Positions 52,357 through 56,064 of a stretch of DNA of 56,064 nt are shown piece by piece. Origin of the DNA: an uncultured Bacteroides sp. (GTDB lineage Bacteria > Bacteroidota > Bacteroidia > Bacteroidales > Bacteroidaceae); NCBI RefSeq assembly GCF_900547205.1, contig NZ_URFY01000031.1, positions 1 through 56,064 of the forward strand, written 5' to 3'. Below the pieces are notes generated by a model that saw nothing but the letters and a program-made list of their open reading frames with translations, was not told the DNA's origin and did not search any database. A program made the position numbers and the translations under genes. Positions within the stretch are counted from its first letter, which is position 1. Each line of letters begins with the position of its first letter.

Positions 52357-52800
52357 TTAGTCAATCTTCTTGTAAGTGGTAGTTGTAGCATCATCCAGCA
52401 CCTCACCTCCATCATCTGTATTGTCCCAATCTTCAAAGACAAGAACCAGCTTGTTAGCAGTGAGTTCTTTCACTGTGTAATCATCGTCAAAGCCCTCGTT
52501 GTAGGAAATAGTCAGCTTATCATGCTTTAAGGTCCAATGGGCAGAGGTAGTGTTTCCATTCTCAATGCAGGTTCCATCAGCTTTAAACTCCCAAGAGCCA
52601 TCGGTGTAGGCTTCATCAGAGATAACTACTTCTTTACCATTTTCTACTGTGTGAACCTTTTCCCAAGTAGATTGCCATTTGCCAATTAGATTGGCTTCCT
52701 CAATCACTGGTTTATCATTCTTATCATCATCACTGCAAGATGATAAACTAACACATACTACAGCCATCATAAGGGCTGCCAAAATTCTAAATGTTCTCAT
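52357..52800 (-). CDS. Lipocalin-like lipoprotein
   Basis: A 147-residue protein with a lipoprotein signal (ILAALMMAVVCVSLSSC, Cys at 22). The body is a beta barrel of the lipocalin-like type: LIGKWQSTWEKV at the start of the fold, SWEFKADGTCIENGN, HWTLKHDKLTISYN and LTANKLVLVFEDW. It resembles the C-terminal part of the next protein and its signal peptide, so the two are likely paralogues. It follows that gene by 28 bases on the same strand. Ligand unknown. Confidence 0.8.
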   Translation of the reverse strand: MRTFRILAALMMAVVCVSLSSCSDDDKNDKPVIEEANLIGKWQSTWEKVHTVENGKEVVISDEAYTDGSWEFKADGTCIENGNTTSAHWTLKHDKLTISYNEGFDDDYTVKELTANKLVLVFEDWDNTDDGGEVLDDATTTTYKKID

Positions 52801-52828
52801 TGTCTTTAAGTTATTAATGATTAATATA

Positions 52829-54136
52829 TTATCGTCTTTTCATCTCATAGTTCTCTTCTGAAACCGCATCTGTGGCAGTGATATGTAACTCTGTACTTGT
52901 AAGTTTGGTAATGGTAACAGCCTTACCTTGTAACCATTCAGAACTTCTAAGAACTAACTTGTTCCCATCTATTGAACTGGCAAAATAGTAAGTCTTGTAA
53001 CCATCGTTAAATCCACCATTACCATCTTCATCTTCGAAGAAGATGTACTCACCTGTTACGTCCTCCGTCCAATCTTCCTTAACATCATCATCGTTGTACT
53101 CCCAACCGTAACACTTAACCATATCCCATGTGCCCTTGAGATTAGTTAAAGTTATAGGTATTCCTTTCTCAATAATAGTACCCTCATTGATGTTGATGTT
53201 AAAGGTGACTTCATTTTTAGTTCCATCATAATATGTAATGTTTGCTTTGTATTCCCATATGTCAGAGGAATCATCTACGATGGAATAAGATAACTTGGCA
53301 TTGGCTTCATAATCAAATGGTAAAGTGATGTTGCATTCCCAAACTTTCTTATAGTCTTTATAATTTATCTTACATGAATTGAATTGATATATTTTACTGA
53401 AATTTGCAATGTTAGTACCAATTCCTTCTTCATTGGATATTCTTGTGATTTTGTAATGATATGAACCATGCAACACTATTCTGTCTTCATAATCTTTTAT
53501 ATCGTAGAAGTCGTTTCTATCATATTTAATGGTATAGACTGTATCGCCTGTGAGTGTATAGCAACAATCATGTATGAAGCTGTATTCATTATTGTACCAA
53601 TTAGGAATGAATGTTCTTATGCTCCAAGAGTCCACAGGCATAATATTACTCATCTTAGACTTTCCATCATTCACGAATAATATTCTTGTGAATGGTGATG
53701 TTCCTCCATAGAAATCTACTAATGTAATAAAATCTTTATTAGACTTCATGTAAGACTTATCACGAGATAAGCCTATTGATTTTACAGTTATTTCTTCATA
53801 TTCGCCATAGCCTTTGTAAACCTTATATATGGTATCAGTCTTTACATTATCCACCCAATCAAAAACCTTAGTCTTAGTAGCTTCTTGGAAAAGGTTTATC
53901 ATGAGATACCCTTTGGCTGTAATCCCCGTAAATTCAATAATATCACCATTATCATTGAATCGCTTACAGGTCATATTCTCATAATCATTAATGTATTTAG
54001 AATAAACGTCTTCCAAAGTAGGGTTAGTTGGAATAGGAGTTAATGGCTCTTCTGTAAATTCATCTCCCCCACAAGAACTAAGTCCTACACACAGTGCAAC
54101 CAATAATGAGGTTGCGAATAATCTAATTGTTCTCAT
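52829..54136 (-). CDS. Large lipoprotein with a C-terminal lipocalin-like domain
   Basis: A 435-residue protein with a lipoprotein signal (RLFATSLLVALCVGLSSC, Cys at 22). The first 310 residues are beta-rich with no recognised domain (FNDNGDIIEFTGITAKGYLMINLF; many Tyr and Asp). The last 110 fit a lipocalin-like barrel: LKGTWDMVKCYGWEYNDDD, GEYIFFEDEDGNGG, SIDGNKLVLRSSEWL. It should face the periplasm or the outside. It leads a two-gene operon whose leader RNA, from a promoter near 54450, contains the paired stem-loops at 54179-54374. Confidence 0.75.
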   Translation of the reverse strand: MRTIRLFATSLLVALCVGLSSCGGDEFTEEPLTPIPTNPTLEDVYSKYINDYENMTCKRFNDNGDIIEFTGITAKGYLMINLFQEATKTKVFDWVDNVKTDTIYKVYKGYGEYEEITVKSIGLSRDKSYMKSNKDFITLVDFYGGTSPFTRILFVNDGKSKMSNIMPVDSWSIRTFIPNWYNNEYSFIHDCCYTLTGDTVYTIKYDRNDFYDIKDYEDRIVLHGSYHYKITRISNEEGIGTNIANFSKIYQFNSCKINYKDYKKVWECNITLPFDYEANAKLSYSIVDDSSDIWEYKANITYYDGTKNEVTFNININEGTIIEKGIPITLTNLKGTWDMVKCYGWEYNDDDVKEDWTEDVTGEYIFFEDEDGNGGFNDGYKTYYFASSIDGNKLVLRSSEWLQGKAVTITKLTSTELHITATDAVSEENYEMKRR

Positions 54137-54178
54137 ATCATTTAAAATTTAGTTAATTAATCAGTACTAAACAATGAA

Positions 54179-54374
54179 GGCGTGAAACTACTGAATATTA
54201 CTATCGTGAGGCTCTCGACTGCCCATCTCTAAGTAATAAACAATAGCTCACGCCAGACTGTTATATAAACTACTAAGCAGTAGATATATAGCACTGACGT
54301 GAGCGTTCTTGCCTATTATCCTTAGAGATTGAAATTGTCGAGATTTCACGATAGGATAATATGTCAAACGCTCA
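54179..54374 (-). repeat. Two stem-loops in inverted orientation with complementary loops
   Basis: Stem-loop A (54179-54254): outer stem GGCGTGA/TCACGCC, inner stem TATTACT/AGTAATA. Stem-loop B (54300-54374): outer TGAGCGTT/AACGCTCA, inner TATTATCCT/AGGATAATA. The loops carry ATCGTGA, TCTCGAC and TCTCTAAG in A and their complements in reverse order in B. A small hairpin CTACT-AAGC-AGTAG lies between. So the RNA or single-stranded DNA could form either two hairpins or one long hairpin. It lies in the 5' leader of the lipoprotein operon. Confidence 0.75.
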
Positions 54375-54436
54375 TCGTTAACTAAAATATGTCCTCCCTC
54401 AGTGACCTAACGTTTCAGGTGTAAGGGATTACGGCA

Positions 54437-54465
54437 CAAAGTTACGAAATTCGTTTGAATGGCAA
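54437..54465 (-). promoter_or_regulatory. Promoter of the lipocalin-like lipoprotein operon
   Basis: Minus strand: TTG at 54465-54463, 18 bases, then TAACTTTG at 54444-54437. This puts the 5' end of the transcript near 54430 and gives a leader of about 290 bases. Confidence 0.55.
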
Positions 54466-54512
54466 GAACTTATTGTTTATAAAATGTTGAGATGTGCTTA
54501 GAGTAAGCTGTT

Positions 54513-54545
54513 TAGGGTAGGTGAGTAAACTCACTTCTGACCCTA
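54513..54545. repeat. Nested stem-loop
   Basis: TAGGGT/ACCCTA enclosing GTGAGT/ACTCAC. No T-run. Between 54546 and 54811 I see nothing else. Confidence 0.5.
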
Positions 54546-54811
54546 TAAGAATCAAATTCGGCAAGTTTACACCCACATAGAATTATCCTCATTATGTCAA
54601 CATACTGTTGGTGATTTATAATGGGCTAACTTTGACCTAAGTTTCAAGACTTTAGAGGTGTGTAGAATCTTAGAATTGGTAGAATTGACTTTATAGTATA
54701 GGGCTGAAATGCCAAACTGTTAAGAACAAACTTTAGATGCCTCTCAACTTTATTTATGAGATGTACCATATATAAGATATAGAGGGTTATCTCTCCGTCT
54801 GAAATTTAGGG

Positions 54812-54866
54812 CAGGACAAAACTCAATTGGGGTATATAAAGCTAACCCTGCTCTGGATTTGTCCTG
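54812..54866. repeat. Stem-loop beside the integrase remnant
   Basis: CAGGACAAA pairs with TTTGTCCTG across about 37 bases, with an inner GGGT/ACCC. It is 8 bases after the integrase stop and could be a terminator or an attachment-site structure. Confidence 0.5.
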
Positions 54867-54874
54867 GCTGTTAT

Positions 54875-55692
54875 TTAGAAACTCAAACAGTCGTACGTCT
54901 GTAGAATTTCTTCCTGCCTTAATCCCAAGTATCTTTTAGTAATGGCAACGGAACTATGATTGAATCCTGTGAAGCACCCAAAGAGGAACATATCCTTAGC
55001 TCGTTCCAATCGTGGTAGGGGAGTGTCAAAGTTGATAATCTTTCTTAGTTCTTCCTCGTCTAAGAAATCAATCTCAACGGGTTCACGTTCCACCTAATAA
55101 GCATTTACAGGATTATAGGATATATAAGAATTGGCAACAGCTAAATTCAATAACTTCTTTAAAAACTTTAAGTGCTTACCACAAGAGTTCTGCCCCATCT
55201 TCTTCTCTCCCAAGAGAAAGGCATGAAATCCTTGAATGAAACCTAAGTTTACTTCTCTTAAATATAAATCCTTACGCTCGTATCGCTGTTGAATGAACTC
55301 CTTGAATAATCTGCCTGTGTACTCAAACACCCAGTAGGTAGCAGGAGCAACAGTCTTACCTACCATTGCTTTGCGTTCTGTGTTATGTTCTTCCAGAACT
55401 TCTAATAGTGTTTTCTCATTCAGAGCTTCCACCTTATCTGTGATAGCTTCTTTTAATAGTTCGGCAGTGATAAGGTAGCCCTTTTGGAGCAGTTCAATTT
55501 CTTTCTGGTATATCTTGTTACGTAGTTGGATAAGATAACCATTGATTAATTGAGCTTCTTCATTCTTACCTTTTACCACCTGTTTCTCTTTGTTCCAATC
55601 AGCGGCAGGTATATGTTTACCTGTACAGAAGTAGATTCTCTTCCCGTTAGTAGTAATTGAGACTTCAATAGGTGATAGCCCTTTTTGTTTTG
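54875..55692 (-). pseudogene. Tyrosine recombinase pseudogene
   Basis: Read leftwards, the frame runs from a truncated N-terminus (KQKGLSPIEVSITTNGKRIY, no start codon, TAA just before it) through an intact SAM-like core-binding domain (LYLREVNLGFIQGFHAFL; GKHLKFLKKLLNLAV) to NPVNAY. There a TAG at 55091-55093 interrupts it; the sequence resumes with VEREPVEIDFLDEEELRKI and DMFLFGCFTGF. It then jumps straight to NHSSVAITKRYLGLRQEEIL, the end of the protein. So an internal deletion has removed the middle of the catalytic domain, including the HxxR box. Three separate lesions show it is long dead. Confidence 0.85.
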
Positions 55693-55792
55693 CTTACTTT
55701 CATTCAAGCTTATAACCCCATCACTCAACAACTCTAAATGATAGTTGAGATAAGCTGTCCCAAACGATTATTTCCTTCAAATTACCTTAAAT

Positions 55793-55825
55793 AAAAAACT
55801 CCTGCAACCACAAGGATTACAGGAG
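55793..55825 (-). terminator. Terminator of the last gene
   Basis: CTCCTG/CAGGAG stem with a further CC/GG inside, then six T on the minus strand (55798-55793). It is 25 bases after the stop. Confidence 0.8.
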
Positions 55826-55849
55826 CTTATCTATATGAAGTAACTAAAA

Positions 55850-56022
55850 TTACTTCGCCAAAGCCTGAGCCACATCCACAGCACAAGCCACAGTACAACC
55901 TACCATCGGGTTGTTACCAATTCCCAGGAATCCCATCATTTCTACGTGAGCAGGAACTGATGAAGAACCAGCGAACTGAGCGTCTGAGTGCATACGGCCC
56001 ATTGTGTCAGTCATACCATAAG
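55850..56022 (-). CDS. 3' end of a gene cut by the end of the assembly (possibly GGGtGRT family)
   Basis: The last 56 codons of a leftward gene: AYGMTDTMGRMHSDAQFAGS, then SVPAHVEMMGFLGIGNNPMV, then a hydrophobic GCTVACAVDVAQALAK end. The glycine-rich, well-ordered sequence is clearly coding. I cannot name it with confidence; my best recollection is the C-terminus of the GGGtGRT family (about 330 residues). The genomic part ends at about 56022, where adapter sequence starts. Confidence 0.6.
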
Positions 56023-56064
56023 CTGTCTCTTATACACATCTGACGCTGCCGACGATATGCAGTG
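56023..56064. other. Illumina Nextera adapter and index at the end of the contig
   Basis: CTGTCTCTTATACACATCT (56023-56041) is the Tn5 mosaic end of the Nextera kit. It is followed by GACGCTGCCGACGA, the read-1-side adapter complement, and by TATGCAGT (56056-56063), the reverse complement of the i5 index ACTGCATA as I recall it (S506/N506). These 42 bases are not genomic. Confidence 0.95.

Noticed and set aside
54179..54374. Invertible promoter switch
   Set aside because: The arms are only partly alike and the segment between them is about 45 bases with no promoter; no intact invertase is nearby.

Overview
The window reads as a Bacteroides-type chromosome. Promoters follow the Bacteroidota form (TTG, 18-21 bases, TAnnTTTG). 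Lipoproteins are numerous, there is a TonB-dependent receptor with a carboxypeptidase-like domain, a pbpC/alpha-2-macroglobulin pair, and RteC-type mobile-element genes. The species cannot be fixed from sequence alone. No intact tRNA, rRNA or CRISPR array was seen.

Bases 1 to about 15,840 are an integrated mobile element. Its right junction is a 13-base core (15825-15837) that I recall as the NBU1/NBU2 attachment core at the 3' end of a tRNA gene. Inside lie an integrase remnant (117-752), a leftward block of excision/replication genes (two helix-turn-helix proteins around a toprim/ATPase protein, with rteC upstream), and a leftward cargo cluster (12.7 to 5.0 kb). The cargo resembles an interbacterial immunity island: two lipoproteins with nearly the same signal peptide, a secreted protein, a DUF6714-like protein, an AraC regulator, an Imm5-YezG-YezG fusion, an Imm26-like protein and a broken Imm26 copy. 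A TetR gene follows, and behind its upstream region sits a group II intron (about 13739-15624) that starts exactly at the foot of an 18-bp perfect inverted repeat.

From 16 to 51.9 kb the sequence is mostly ordinary chromosome: a secreted GH2 glycosidase, a frameshifted lipoprotein, aldo/keto reductases, a HipA-like kinase with DUF3037, a decayed flavodoxin/AraC locus, an NlpE-like lipoprotein, a CBS-domain membrane protein, an M48 protease, a TonB receptor, an esterase, an S41 protease, MnmA, a RelE-type toxin module, a LuxR regulator, a DUF4251 protein, NhaC, an MFS transporter, penicillin-binding protein 1C with alpha-2-macroglobulin, and a pRiA4b ORF-3-like protein.

From 52 to 55.7 kb there is a second, decayed accessory patch: two lipocalin-like lipoproteins, a leader holding a pair of inverted, mutually complementary stem-loops (54179-54374), and an integrase pseudogene. 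The last chromosomal bases are the 3' end of a leftward gene. The final 42 bases (56023-56064) are Illumina Nextera adapter plus index, not genome.
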